Shown here piece by piece: positions 7,492 to 14,814 of a stretch of 31,012 nucleotides of DNA. A model generated the notes under the pieces. That model ran no database searches. It saw only the letters and a list, made by a program, of their open reading frames with translations, and had not been told where the DNA came from. Position 1 is the stretch's first letter, and every line of letters starts with the position of its first letter. The position numbers and the translations under genes are program-made. The DNA comes from an uncultured Mailhella sp. (GTDB taxonomy: Bacteria > Desulfobacterota > Desulfovibrionia > Desulfovibrionales > Desulfovibrionaceae): assembly GCF_905187505.1 (NCBI RefSeq), contig NZ_CAJJIC010000016.1:1-31012 (forward strand), in the 5' to 3' direction.

Positions 7492-8943
7492 TTATTCTTC
7501 CTTTGCGGTCTCGAAGTCGTAGCGCAGCACGGGGGTGCGGGCCGCACGCACTTCGTCGGGCCGTCCGATGGGGCAGCGGTGCGGCGCGCCGTGCAGGTAG
7601 GCAGGGTCGGTCTTTGCCTTGTCGAGAATGGCAAGAAGCGCTTCGGCCGCATTGTCCAGCGTTTCGGGACTTTCGGTTTCCGTGGGCTCCACCATGAGGG
7701 CTTCGTGCACGATGAGCGGGAAGTACATGGTCGGCGGATGGATGCCGTAGTCAAGCAGCGACTTGGCCACGTCCATGGCGGAGACGCCGGTTTCATTCTT
7801 GAGCTTTTCCAGCGTCATGACGAACTCGTGCATGCACAGGGTGTCGTAGGCCATGTCGTAGTGGCCGGAGAGCTTCTTCATGAGGTAGTTGGCATTGAGC
7901 ACGGCCATGGCCGAAGCTTCCGGAATGCCCTTGCGTCCCAGGGTGAGGATGTAGGTGAGGGCGCGCACCACCACGAGAAAGTTGCCGTAGAAGCTGCGCA
8001 CGCGCCCCATGGTGTGCTCGGGCGTGGCGAAGCCGAAGGAGCCGTCTTCCTTTCTGCATACGCGGGGGGAGGGCAGGAAAGGCTCGAGAAAGGCCTTGCA
8101 GCCCACGGGGCCGCTGCCGGGACCGCCACCGCCGTGAGGCGTGGAGAAGGTCTTGTGCAGGTTGAGATGCACGCAGTCGAAGCCCATGTCGCCGGGACGG
8201 GCGTGTCCCATGACGGCGTTCAGGTTGGCGCCGTCGTAGTAGCAGAGGCCTCCCGCTTCATGGATGATGCGCGTGATCTCGAGGATGTTCTCGTCGAAGA
8301 GCCCCAGCGTGTTGGGGTTGGTGAGCATGAGACCGGCGGTGTCCGGTCCCACGGCCTTCCTGAGGGCCTCGAGGTCCACGCCTCCCTTCTCGTTGGAAGG
8401 CACGGACACCACGGTGAAGCCCGCCATGGTCGCCGATGCGGGGTTGGTGCCGTGGGCGGAGTCGGGCACGATGATTTTTGTGCGGGCGGCGTCGCCCCTT
8501 GACTGATGGTAATGGCGGATGAGCAGAAGACCGGTATATTCGCCGTGCGCGCCGGCGGCGGGCTGGAAGGTCATGCCGTCCATGCCGGTGATCTCGCAGA
8601 GCAGCCTTTCGGCATCGAAGAGCACTTCAAGGCAGCCCTGGGCGCTTTCTGCGGGCTGAAGCGGATGGATGTCCGCAAAGCCCGGAAGCGCAGCCATTTC
8701 TTCATTGATCCTGGGGTTGTACTTCATGGTGCAGGAGCCCAGGGGGTAGAAGCCCTTGTTCACGCCGTGGGTCTGCAAGGCAAGTTCGGTGTAATGCCGT
8801 CCGAGGTCTATTTCCGAAATCTCCGGCAGACGCGGCGCGGATGCGCGCAGCACGGAAGGAGAAAACGACGCCGCAGGCACGTCGCAGGCGGGAATCAGGC
8901 ATTCCTGGCGACCGGGACGGCTTCTTTCAAACAGAAGTTTCAT
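7492..8943 (-). CDS. gcvPB: Glycine dehydrogenase (decarboxylating) subunit 2 (P-protein, GcvPB)
   Basis: This is the PLP-carrying half of the split P-protein, which decarboxylates glycine and passes the aminomethyl group to lipoylated GcvH. The PLP lysine is in HLNLHKTFSTPHGGGGPG, preceded by the expected YYDGANLNAVMG segment. At 483 residues it has normal GcvPB length, and its N-terminus MKLLFERSRPGR is typical. I chose the ATG at 8943: it overlaps the gcvPA stop in an ATGA junction and has GGGAGG 10 bases upstream. A GTG at 8952 would sit almost on top of that site. It needs GcvPA as its partner and is the last gene of the operon. Confidence 0.96.
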   Translation of the reverse strand: MKLLFERSRPGRQECLIPACDVPAASFSPSVLRASAPRLPEISEIDLGRHYTELALQTHGVNKGFYPLGSCTMKYNPRINEEMAALPGFADIHPLQPAESAQGCLEVLFDAERLLCEITGMDGMTFQPAAGAHGEYTGLLLIRHYHQSRGDAARTKIIVPDSAHGTNPASATMAGFTVVSVPSNEKGGVDLEALRKAVGPDTAGLMLTNPNTLGLFDENILEITRIIHEAGGLCYYDGANLNAVMGHARPGDMGFDCVHLNLHKTFSTPHGGGGPGSGPVGCKAFLEPFLPSPRVCRKEDGSFGFATPEHTMGRVRSFYGNFLVVVRALTYILTLGRKGIPEASAMAVLNANYLMKKLSGHYDMAYDTLCMHEFVMTLEKLKNETGVSAMDVAKSLLDYGIHPPTMYFPLIVHEALMVEPTETESPETLDNAAEALLAILDKAKTDPAYLHGAPHRCPIGRPDEVRAARTPVLRYDFETAKEE

Positions 8944-10259
8944 TGTGCGCACACCTCCCGGATGGCGGTAATGAGTTCATCCATGTCGCCCCTGGTGCAA
9001 AGCTCGGTGCAGCACCACAGAATGCCGCCTTCCACGGGAAGACCGCCGAGTATGCCCTTCTCGGCCAGCTTTGCGCAGAGCGTCTCCGGGTCCACGGGGC
9101 AGTTCGTGAGAAATTCATGGAAGAATTCCCTGCCTTCATGACGCAGGGAGAAGCCGGGAATGCGGGACAGTTCCGAGGCCAGATAATGCGCGTGGGCCGC
9201 GCAGTTTTCCGCCACTCGACGAAGTCCCTGCGGGCCCATGGCCGCAAGGTATACCGAGGCGGTCATGGCGCAGAGCGCTTCGTTTGAGCAGATGTTGGAC
9301 GATGCCTTTTCGCGGCGTATGTGCTGCTCGCGGGCCTGAAGGGTGAGCACGAAGCAGCGGCGTCCCTCGTGATCCTGCGTTTCGCCTACGATGCGGCCGG
9401 GCAGTCGGCGCATGAGCTCCTTTCTGCAGGCCATGAAGCCGAGGTACGGACCGCCGAAGCCGAGAGGCATGCCGAGAGGCTGGCCTTCGCCCGTGGCGAT
9501 GTCGGCTCCGTATTCTCCGGGCGTTTTCAGAAGCCCCAGGGAAATGGGATTTGCACCCATGACCACGCGGGCTCCGGCGCCGTGGGCGGCGGCAATGAGC
9601 GCGTCCATGTCTTCAAGCACGCCGTAGTAGTTTGGGCTCTGCACGTAGAGGCATGCCGAGGAGTCGGAGAGCGCGGCGGCAAGGTCGGCCGGGTCCGTGG
9701 CGCCGTTCTTCACGGGCAGCACCGTGACGGGCACGCTGCGGCTCTCGCAGTAGGTCTGTACGGTGGTGATGGTCTGCGGATCGGCGGTTCCGGCGAGAAT
9801 GACACCGGTTTTGCGGCGCTCAAGGCACATGAGCACGGCTTCGGCCGCGGCCACGGCCCCGTCGTACACCGAGGCGTTGGACACGTCCATGCCGGTGAGT
9901 TCGCAGATCTGCGTCTGATACTCGAAGATGGACTGGAGAACGCCCTGACTGATTTCCGCCTGATAGGGCGTGTAGGCCGTGACGAATTCCTCGCGGGAGG
10001 TGACGGTCTTCACCACGGCGGGAATGTAGTGACGGTACGCGCCGGCGCCCCGGAACACGCTGCGGAAGCGGACGTTCCTGTCCGCAAGGCCGCGCATGGT
10101 GCGGGACACTTCCATTTCGCTCAGGCCTTCGGGAAGGTTAAGGGAGCGTACGCGCACGGACTCGGGAACGACGGCGAACAGCTCGTCCATGGAACCGAGT
10201 CCGAGATACTCCAGCATGGCCTTCCGTTCTTCGGCCGTGGAGGGAATGTAGCTGCCCAT
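8940..10259 (-). CDS. gcvPA: Glycine dehydrogenase (decarboxylating) subunit 1 (P-protein, GcvPA)
   Basis: GcvPA is the first half of the split glycine decarboxylase and pairs with GcvPB. It has an aminotransferase-like fold without the PLP lysine. Family motifs visible here include FRGAGAYRHYIPAVV, TAYTPYQAEISQGVLQ and EYQTQICELTGMDVSNASVYDG. The 439 residues match the family. The ATG at 10259 is preferred because the strong site GAGGAGG at the end of gcvH lies 7-13 bases upstream and the family starts at this point. The gap to gcvH is 2 bases and the 3' end overlaps gcvPB by 4, so the three are translationally close-coupled. Confidence 0.96.
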   Translation of the reverse strand: MGSYIPSTAEERKAMLEYLGLGSMDELFAVVPESVRVRSLNLPEGLSEMEVSRTMRGLADRNVRFRSVFRGAGAYRHYIPAVVKTVTSREEFVTAYTPYQAEISQGVLQSIFEYQTQICELTGMDVSNASVYDGAVAAAEAVLMCLERRKTGVILAGTADPQTITTVQTYCESRSVPVTVLPVKNGATDPADLAAALSDSSACLYVQSPNYYGVLEDMDALIAAAHGAGARVVMGANPISLGLLKTPGEYGADIATGEGQPLGMPLGFGGPYLGFMACRKELMRRLPGRIVGETQDHEGRRCFVLTLQAREQHIRREKASSNICSNEALCAMTASVYLAAMGPQGLRRVAENCAAHAHYLASELSRIPGFSLRHEGREFFHEFLTNCPVDPETLCAKLAEKGILGGLPVEGGILWCCTELCTRGDMDELITAIREVCAQ

Positions 10260-10261
10260 GC

Positions 10262-10645
10262 CTAGGCCTCCTCGGACTTGCACACGGCCTCATAGGCGGC
10301 GGCATCCAGCAGCACGCCGGTCTTGGTGACGTCCGAGACCTTGATGAGCCAGGCGTCGTAGGGGTTTTCATTGAGCAGGGCGGGATTGTCGATGAGCGCG
10401 CTGTTCACGGCGGCCACGGTGCCGGAAACCGGGCTGAACACGCCTGAGACGGCCTTCACGGATTCCACGTCGGCAAAGGATTCGCCCATGGTGACGGCGT
10501 CGCCTTCCTGGGGAAGGTCGATGAACACGATGTCGCCGAGAGAGCTCTGGGCGAAGTCGGTGAGGCCGATGACGGAGAGACCGTCCTCGTTCTTTATCCA
10601 TTCATGAGAAGAGGTGTATTGGAGTTCGGCGGGAATGTTGGACAT
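10262..10645 (-). CDS. gcvH: Glycine cleavage system H protein (lipoyl carrier)
   Basis: GcvH carries the aminomethyl intermediate on a lipoyl arm between P-, T- and L-proteins. It is 127 residues long, as usual. The modified lysine is in ADVESVKAVSGVFSPVSG, and the N-terminal YTSSHEWIK motif is typical. GGAGG lies 5 bases before the ATG. No lipoamide dehydrogenase (L-protein) or lipoylation gene is present in the window, so these must come from elsewhere. The 98-base gap upstream to gcvT includes a GC-rich imperfect hairpin (GCGGGCC/GGCCCGT, around 10707-10735) that could modulate readthrough. Confidence 0.97.
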   Translation of the reverse strand: MSNIPAELQYTSSHEWIKNEDGLSVIGLTDFAQSSLGDIVFIDLPQEGDAVTMGESFADVESVKAVSGVFSPVSGTVAAVNSALIDNPALLNENPYDAWLIKVSDVTKTGVLLDAAAYEAVCKSEEA

Positions 10646-10743
10646 GGTATCCTCCAGAATGAGTGATAGAGGTTCGCAGGGAAATGTGGCCTTTGGGCAG
10701 AGGCGGGCCGGGGCGGAAGGCGCGCAGGCCCGTTCTGCGGCTC

Positions 10744-11826
10744 CTAGCGGTGATAGAAGGGAAGCGGCACGATGACGGCGCCGACGCGGCGGCCGCGAAC
10801 GTCCACTTCCACCTGCGTTCCGGGCTCGCTGTGCGAAACGTCCACGAGCGCCATGGCAAGAGCCTTGCCCACGGCGGGGCAGTGCGTGCCCGAGGTGGTC
10901 GTGCCGATCTGCGTATCCCCGATGAACACGGGCTGATGCTCGCGGGCGATGCCGCGTCCCGTGATTTCAAGCCCCACGCGTACGCGCGAAGGCCTGCCCG
11001 CAGCTTCGAGCGCGGCCCTGCCGATGAAGTCGGGCTTGTTCATCTTCACGCCGAAGTCGAGTCCGGCCTCAAAGGGCGTGATGGTCTCGTCCATCTCGTG
11101 ACCGTACAGGGGCATGGCGGCTTCAAGGCGCAGCGTGTCGCGCGCGCCGAGTCCGCAGGGGATGAGTCCGTCATCCTTCCCGGCTTCGAGCAGCGTCTTC
11201 CAGAGCTTTACGGCATTTTCGGGCGCGGTGTAGATTTCATAGCCGAGCTCTCCCGTGTAGCCTGTGCGGGAGACCATGCATTTCATGCCGGCAATGTCCA
11301 CGTCGCGCACGGCGGTGTAGTACTTCTGAGGCAGCTTGTCCGCGGCGACGAGCTTTGAGAGAACGGCCGGGGCGGCGGGTCCCTGAAGGGCGAGCTGCGC
11401 CACGGAGTCGGAAATGTCCTCGGCCTTCGTTCCGGGCAGAAGATTGGCGGCCATGTGGGAGTAGTCCTTGTGCCGGTTGGCGGCGTTGACCACGACGAGA
11501 TATTCCTCGTCGGAGAACTTGTATACCACAAGATCGTCGATGACGCCGCCCTTGTCGTTGCACATGACGCTGTAGCGCACCTTGCCCGCGGGCATGCTGG
11601 TGAAGTCGTTGGTGAGCAGGTGGTTCAGCGTGTCGAGCGCCGTGGGACCGGTGAAGAGTATTTCTCCCATGTGGGACACGTCGAACAGACCGGCCGCCTG
11701 ACGCACGGCCATGTGTTCCTTGATGACGCCGCTTGCATACTGCACGGGAAGCAGATAGCCCGCAAAGGGGACCATCTTTCCGCCTTGCTCAACGTGCACG
11801 TCGTAAAGAGGGGTTTTCAGTTCCAT
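10744..11826 (-). CDS. gcvT: Glycine cleavage system T protein (aminomethyltransferase)
   Basis: GcvT releases ammonia from the aminomethyl group on GcvH and passes the carbon to tetrahydrofolate as 5,10-methylene-THF. The chain has 360 residues. Visible family motifs are TPLYDVHVEQGGKMVPFAGY, GLFDVSHMGEI, VSRTGYTGELGYEIY and GARDTLRLEAAMPLYGHEMD, then a C-terminal barrel domain. The ATG at 11826 has AGGAGAAGG upstream; the frame stays open to 11913, but that stretch is riboswitch and terminator sequence. As first gene of gcvT-H-PA-PB it is directly controlled by the glycine riboswitch. Confidence 0.97.
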   Translation of the reverse strand: MELKTPLYDVHVEQGGKMVPFAGYLLPVQYASGVIKEHMAVRQAAGLFDVSHMGEILFTGPTALDTLNHLLTNDFTSMPAGKVRYSVMCNDKGGVIDDLVVYKFSDEEYLVVVNAANRHKDYSHMAANLLPGTKAEDISDSVAQLALQGPAAPAVLSKLVAADKLPQKYYTAVRDVDIAGMKCMVSRTGYTGELGYEIYTAPENAVKLWKTLLEAGKDDGLIPCGLGARDTLRLEAAMPLYGHEMDETITPFEAGLDFGVKMNKPDFIGRAALEAAGRPSRVRVGLEITGRGIAREHQPVFIGDTQIGTTTSGTHCPAVGKALAMALVDVSHSEPGTQVEVDVRGRRVGAVIVPLPFYHR

Positions 11827-11858
11827 GGAACCTTCTCCTGCAAAAACAAAAAACGAAA

Positions 11859-11904
11859 TAAAAAAAGAGGCACAGCAGACGAATCTCTTCGTCCTCTGTG
11901 CCTC
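11859..11904 (-). terminator. Intrinsic terminator of the glycine riboswitch expression platform
   Basis: On the minus strand GAGGCACAG pairs with CTGTGCCTC and an inner GACGAA pairs with TTCGTC, followed by TTTTTTTA. It lies between aptamer 2 and the gcvT ribosome binding site. Its 5' arm (plus 11896-11904) shares bases with the closing strand of aptamer 2 (plus 11901-11906), so the two folds are mutually exclusive: ligand binding should prevent termination. Confidence 0.85.
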
Positions 11905-12050
11905 TGTTACCAACCTGAAAGATTCTCCGCCGCGCGGATTGCCTCATGGGTGCATGCCTGCTTTCCAGAGTTTGTCCAAAACCGGTCCTTTTGCCTGAGA
12001 GTTCTTGCGGCCCCTTCGGCTCCACCCTGCAAGGGTGATCTCTCCCGGTT
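11901..12050 (-). promoter_or_regulatory. Tandem glycine riboswitch controlling gcvT-H-PA-PB
   Basis: Two aptamers run on the minus strand. Aptamer 1 (plus 11980-12050) is closed by AACCGG/CCGGTT and shows the conserved GGAGAG, GCCGAAGGGGC and CTCTCAGGCAAAAGGAC elements. Aptamer 2 (plus 11901-11972) starts CTCTGGAAAG and shows GAGGCAA, GGAGAATCTTTCAGG and AACAGAGG; its central arm is short. A linker of about 7 bases separates them. The intrinsic terminator right behind aptamer 2 and the gcv genes downstream fit a glycine-ON switch. The recognition rests on sequence pattern, not on a covariance search. Confidence 0.93.
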
Positions 12051-12089
12051 CCTTCAACCAAGTCCATGCCGGTCTCTATGCGCTTTGGC

Positions 12090-12109
12090 AAAACAGCTCG
12101 TGCTGTTTT
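12090..12109. repeat. Perfect inverted repeat near the gcv transcription start
   Basis: AAAACAGC-TCGT-GCTGTTTT forms an 8-bp stem with a 4-base loop. It lies about 15-30 bases downstream of the -10 box of the gcv promoter and upstream of the first glycine aptamer. It may be a 5'-end protective hairpin or a regulator-binding site. Confidence 0.4.
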
Positions 12110-12122
12110 TAAATTCAGGAAC

Positions 12123-12151
12123 AATCTAGCACGGGCCTCGGCACAGGTCAA
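12123..12151 (-). promoter_or_regulatory. Sigma70-type promoter of the gcv operon
   Basis: On the minus strand TTGACC (plus 12146-12151) and TAGATT (plus 12123-12128) are spaced by 17 bases, with TGC directly before the -10 box. Transcription would start near 12116, about 65 bases before the first glycine aptamer. Confidence 0.7.
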
Positions 12152-12341
12152 GCGCACGGACGGATATTGCTGAAAAAAGTTTATGATTTCGCAGATAAAG
12201 CGTCTTTTTTCACGAGCGGACATCGAAAAAGGGAGCGGGGAAGCGCACGCGCCGGAGGATAGATTGAGTGCTGCGGACAAGAGGAAAGGAGTGCGGCGTG
12301 CGGAGGCGTCGGGATGACTGTCCTTGGCGGAAAATTTGTGT

Positions 12342-12355
12342 CATATCAAGATATG
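12342..12355. promoter_or_regulatory. Palindrome upstream of the GNAT gene (possible operator)
   Basis: CATATC-AA-GATATG is a perfect 6-2-6 palindrome 28 bases before the acetyltransferase start codon and close to a weak promoter-like TTGGCG at 12325-12330. Such compact palindromes often bind dimeric regulators; no regulator gene is adjacent. Confidence 0.35.
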
Positions 12356-12383
12356 CCCCGTACGGGCAGGGAGGAAACGCGTC

Positions 12384-12857
12384 GTGGAATTCATTTTCAG
12401 ATTTGCGGAACGAAAGGATACCGCCCTGATTTTGCAGTTCATCAGGGAACTTGCGGATTATGAGCATCTGAGGCACGAAGTCGTCGCGGATGAGGCGACC
12501 CTGGAAGAATGGATTTTTGACCGGAAGAAGGCGGAAGTCCTCTTTGTCCTTGAAAACGACAGGGAAGTCGGCTTCGCCCTGTTCTTCCATAATTTTTCTA
12601 CGTTTCTCGGAAGGGCGGGCATCTATCTGGAGGATCTGTACGTCCGGCCGGAATGCCGCGGCAGAGGATACGGGAAGGCACTGCTGAAGAAGCTCGCCTC
12701 CCTTGCCGTGGAACGCGGCTGCGGCCGTCTGGAATGGTGGTGCCTCGACTGGAACAGGCCGAGCATCGATTTTTATCTTTCCCTTGGCGCGGAGGCCATG
12801 AAGGACTGGACGGTGTACAGAATGGCCGGGGATGCGCTGCGGGATCTTGCCCGCTAG
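12384..12857 (+). CDS. GNAT-family N-acetyltransferase, SAT1 (diamine acetyltransferase)-like
   Basis: A single-domain GNAT of 157 residues that would transfer acetyl from acetyl-CoA to an amine. The acetyl-CoA loop is YLEDLYVRPECRGRGYGKAL (R/Q-x-x-G-x-G type), followed by GCGRLEWWCLDWNRPSIDFY and LGAEAMKDWTVYRM. The LEDL-V segment and the DWN-PSI-FY segment are characteristic of the SAT1-like branch, which includes spermidine/spermine and diamine acetyltransferases. The substrate here is not certain. I chose the GTG at 12384 because GGAGG lies 9-10 bases upstream; the longer TTG-started frame from 12324 has no site and runs through the palindrome. It is a single-gene unit converging on the hydrogenase genes, with a shared terminator. 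Confidence 0.8.
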   Translation: MEFIFRFAERKDTALILQFIRELADYEHLRHEVVADEATLEEWIFDRKKAEVLFVLENDREVGFALFFHNFSTFLGRAGIYLEDLYVRPECRGRGYGKALLKKLASLAVERGCGRLEWWCLDWNRPSIDFYLSLGAEAMKDWTVYRMAGDALRDLAR

Positions 12858-12942
12858 CCGCAGAGTTTTTTGGGACAGGAAAAAGGTTGCGTTTTGTGGT
12901 CCCGGAACGTTGCGGAAAAGCGAAGCAGAGCACGGCAAACGG

Positions 12943-12973
12943 AAGGGCCGCCCCGGAAAGGGCGGCCCTTTTT
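12943..12973 (+). terminator. Rho-independent terminator between the GNAT and hydrogenase genes
   Basis: GGGCCGCCC pairs with GGGCGGCCC, extended by AA/TT, around a 6-base loop and followed by TTTTT on the plus strand. It ends the GNAT transcript. On the minus strand it lies 20 bases past the hydrogenase stop codon and may also work there, with a weaker T-run. Confidence 0.85.
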
Positions 12974-12993
12974 CATGCGCAGAAGGCGGCCGT

Positions 12994-14796
12994 TCAGGCC
13001 GACTGATCGGTGAGCGTGAGCTTCTTCTTGGTTGCGGAAATGCTTTCGGTCTGCACCTTGCTGCGGTCGGTGTAGTGGGTGTGCAGCAGTTCGTGCGCCT
13101 TGTGGGAATTGGGCTCGCCGAGGTACTCGTCGTACAGCTTGATGACCTGCGGATTGTTGTGGGACTGACGGCGGGGCATGTGGCTGTCGATGGCGTAAAG
13201 CCCCCTCTGCCGTTCTCCTGCGTGAGGCTGGTAGTCCTTCTTGATGCGGCAGGTGCCGCCGCCGGCCACGCAGCCTCCGGGACAGGCCATGACTTCAATG
13301 AAGGTGTAGGGCGAGGTGCCGGCCACGGCCTGTTCCGCGAGCTTGCGGGCATTGGCGAGTCCGTGCACCACGGCCACCTTGATGACGCCGTGTTCCTTGC
13401 CGAGATCCACGTCGGCCTCGCGCAGGCCATCCATGCCGCGCACGGGCATGACGTTGACTCCGGGCAGTTCCCTGTGGTTGAGCACGGCGTACACGGTGCG
13501 CACCGCCGCTTCCATGACGCCGCCGGTGGTGCCGAAGATGACGGCCGCGCCGGTGGAATCGCTCATGTAGGGATTGTCGAAAGGCTCGGGTTCCAGACGG
13601 GCGAGGTCTATGCCGCTGCGGCGGAGCAGGCGGGCGAGCTCGCGCACGGTGATGACCACGTCGGTGTCGGGATGACTGCCGACATAGAGCTGGGCGCGGG
13701 CGGCCTCATCTTTCTTGGCCGTGCAGGGCATGATGGAGATGTTGCGTATTTTTCGAGGAGAAATGCCGGTCTTTTCCACAAGGTAGCTCTTGACGAGCGA
13801 GCTGGACACGGCCTGCGGGGAGCGCGTGGAGGACACGTAGGGCAGAACTTCCGGGCAGTGCTTTTCGGCATAGTTTATCCAGCCGGGGCAGCAGGACGTG
13901 AACATGGGAAGTCTGCCGCCGTTTCTGATGCGGCCGAGCAGTTCCGTGCCTTCTTCCATGATGACCACGTCGGCGGCGAAATCGGTGTCGATGACGATGT
14001 CCGCGCCGAGGCGGCGCAGGGCGGCCACGATTCTGCCTTCCACGTTTTCGCCGGGAGCAAGGCCGAATTCCTCACCCATGACCACGCGTACCGAAGGCGC
14101 GAAGGCGAACACCGTGGTCAGTTCGGGGTTGGCGAGGTAGTCGAGAACCTCGTCGTTTTCATCGCGCTCGGCCAGAGCGCCGGTGGGACATACCAGCGTG
14201 CACTGGCCGCACTGGATGCAGGCGGAGGTGTTCTGACTGGGGGCCATGCCCACGCCTATGTGCGTGCCCGTGCCCGTGCCGTCCACGGTAAGGGCGGCCA
14301 CGCCCTGAACCTTGCGGCATACCTCCACGCAGCGCAGGCAGCGTATGCACTTGCTCATGTCGCGCACCATGCCGTGCATGGTGTTGTCGAGGGGACGTTC
14401 GTGCGGAAGGCGCGGGGCGAAGCGGTTGGTGGAAAGTCCCACGTATTCGGCGAGATCCTGAAGTTCGCAGTCGCCGTGACGGGCACAGGCCGCGCAATCC
14501 TGATCATGATCGGCGAACACGAGCTCGACCTGAAGGCGCTGCATCCTGCGCACGCGGGGGGACATGGTGTTCACCCGCATGCCTTCTTCCATGGGCGTGT
14601 TGCAGGTGGTGACCGTTTCGGTGCGGCCGTGTTTGTCGGTCACTTCGGCAAGACAGACGCGGCAGGTGCCGGGCTTGTGGTCGAGAGGCTGAAAGTGGCA
14701 GAGGGTGGGAATGAAGATGCCGTTGCGCCGGGCCACCTGAAGGATGGTTTCTCCCGGCTCGAAAGTGTATTCACGTCCGTTGATGGATGCGTTCAT
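12994..14796 (-). CDS. [FeFe] hydrogenase catalytic subunit, HndD-like
   Basis: A 600-residue [FeFe] hydrogenase. In order: an N-terminal [2Fe-2S] plant-type domain (CHFQPLDHKPGTCRVC and TCNTP), a His/Cys-ligated cluster (HDQDCAACARHGDC), two [4Fe-4S] clusters (CIRCLRCVEVC and CIQCGQCTLVC), then the H-cluster domain. All three H-cluster signatures are intact: FTSCCPGW, MPCTAKKDE and ACPGGCVAGGG. A small-subunit-like tail ends the chain. It should interconvert H2 with protons and electrons in the cytoplasm; no export signal is seen. I prefer the ATG at 14796 because GAGAGA lies 6-7 bases upstream and the family starts M-N-A-x-I-N-G. An ATG at 14811 is possible. It is co-transcribed after the GltD-type subunit. 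The HydEFG maturases are not in the window. Confidence 0.92.
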   Translation of the reverse strand: MNASINGREYTFEPGETILQVARRNGIFIPTLCHFQPLDHKPGTCRVCLAEVTDKHGRTETVTTCNTPMEEGMRVNTMSPRVRRMQRLQVELVFADHDQDCAACARHGDCELQDLAEYVGLSTNRFAPRLPHERPLDNTMHGMVRDMSKCIRCLRCVEVCRKVQGVAALTVDGTGTGTHIGVGMAPSQNTSACIQCGQCTLVCPTGALAERDENDEVLDYLANPELTTVFAFAPSVRVVMGEEFGLAPGENVEGRIVAALRRLGADIVIDTDFAADVVIMEEGTELLGRIRNGGRLPMFTSCCPGWINYAEKHCPEVLPYVSSTRSPQAVSSSLVKSYLVEKTGISPRKIRNISIMPCTAKKDEAARAQLYVGSHPDTDVVITVRELARLLRRSGIDLARLEPEPFDNPYMSDSTGAAVIFGTTGGVMEAAVRTVYAVLNHRELPGVNVMPVRGMDGLREADVDLGKEHGVIKVAVVHGLANARKLAEQAVAGTSPYTFIEVMACPGGCVAGGGTCRIKKDYQPHAGERQRGLYAIDSHMPRRQSHNNPQVIKLYDEYLGEPNSHKAHELLHTHYTDRSKVQTESISATKKKLTLTDQSA

Positions 14797-14814
14797 GGCG
14801 GGTTCTCTCATAAA

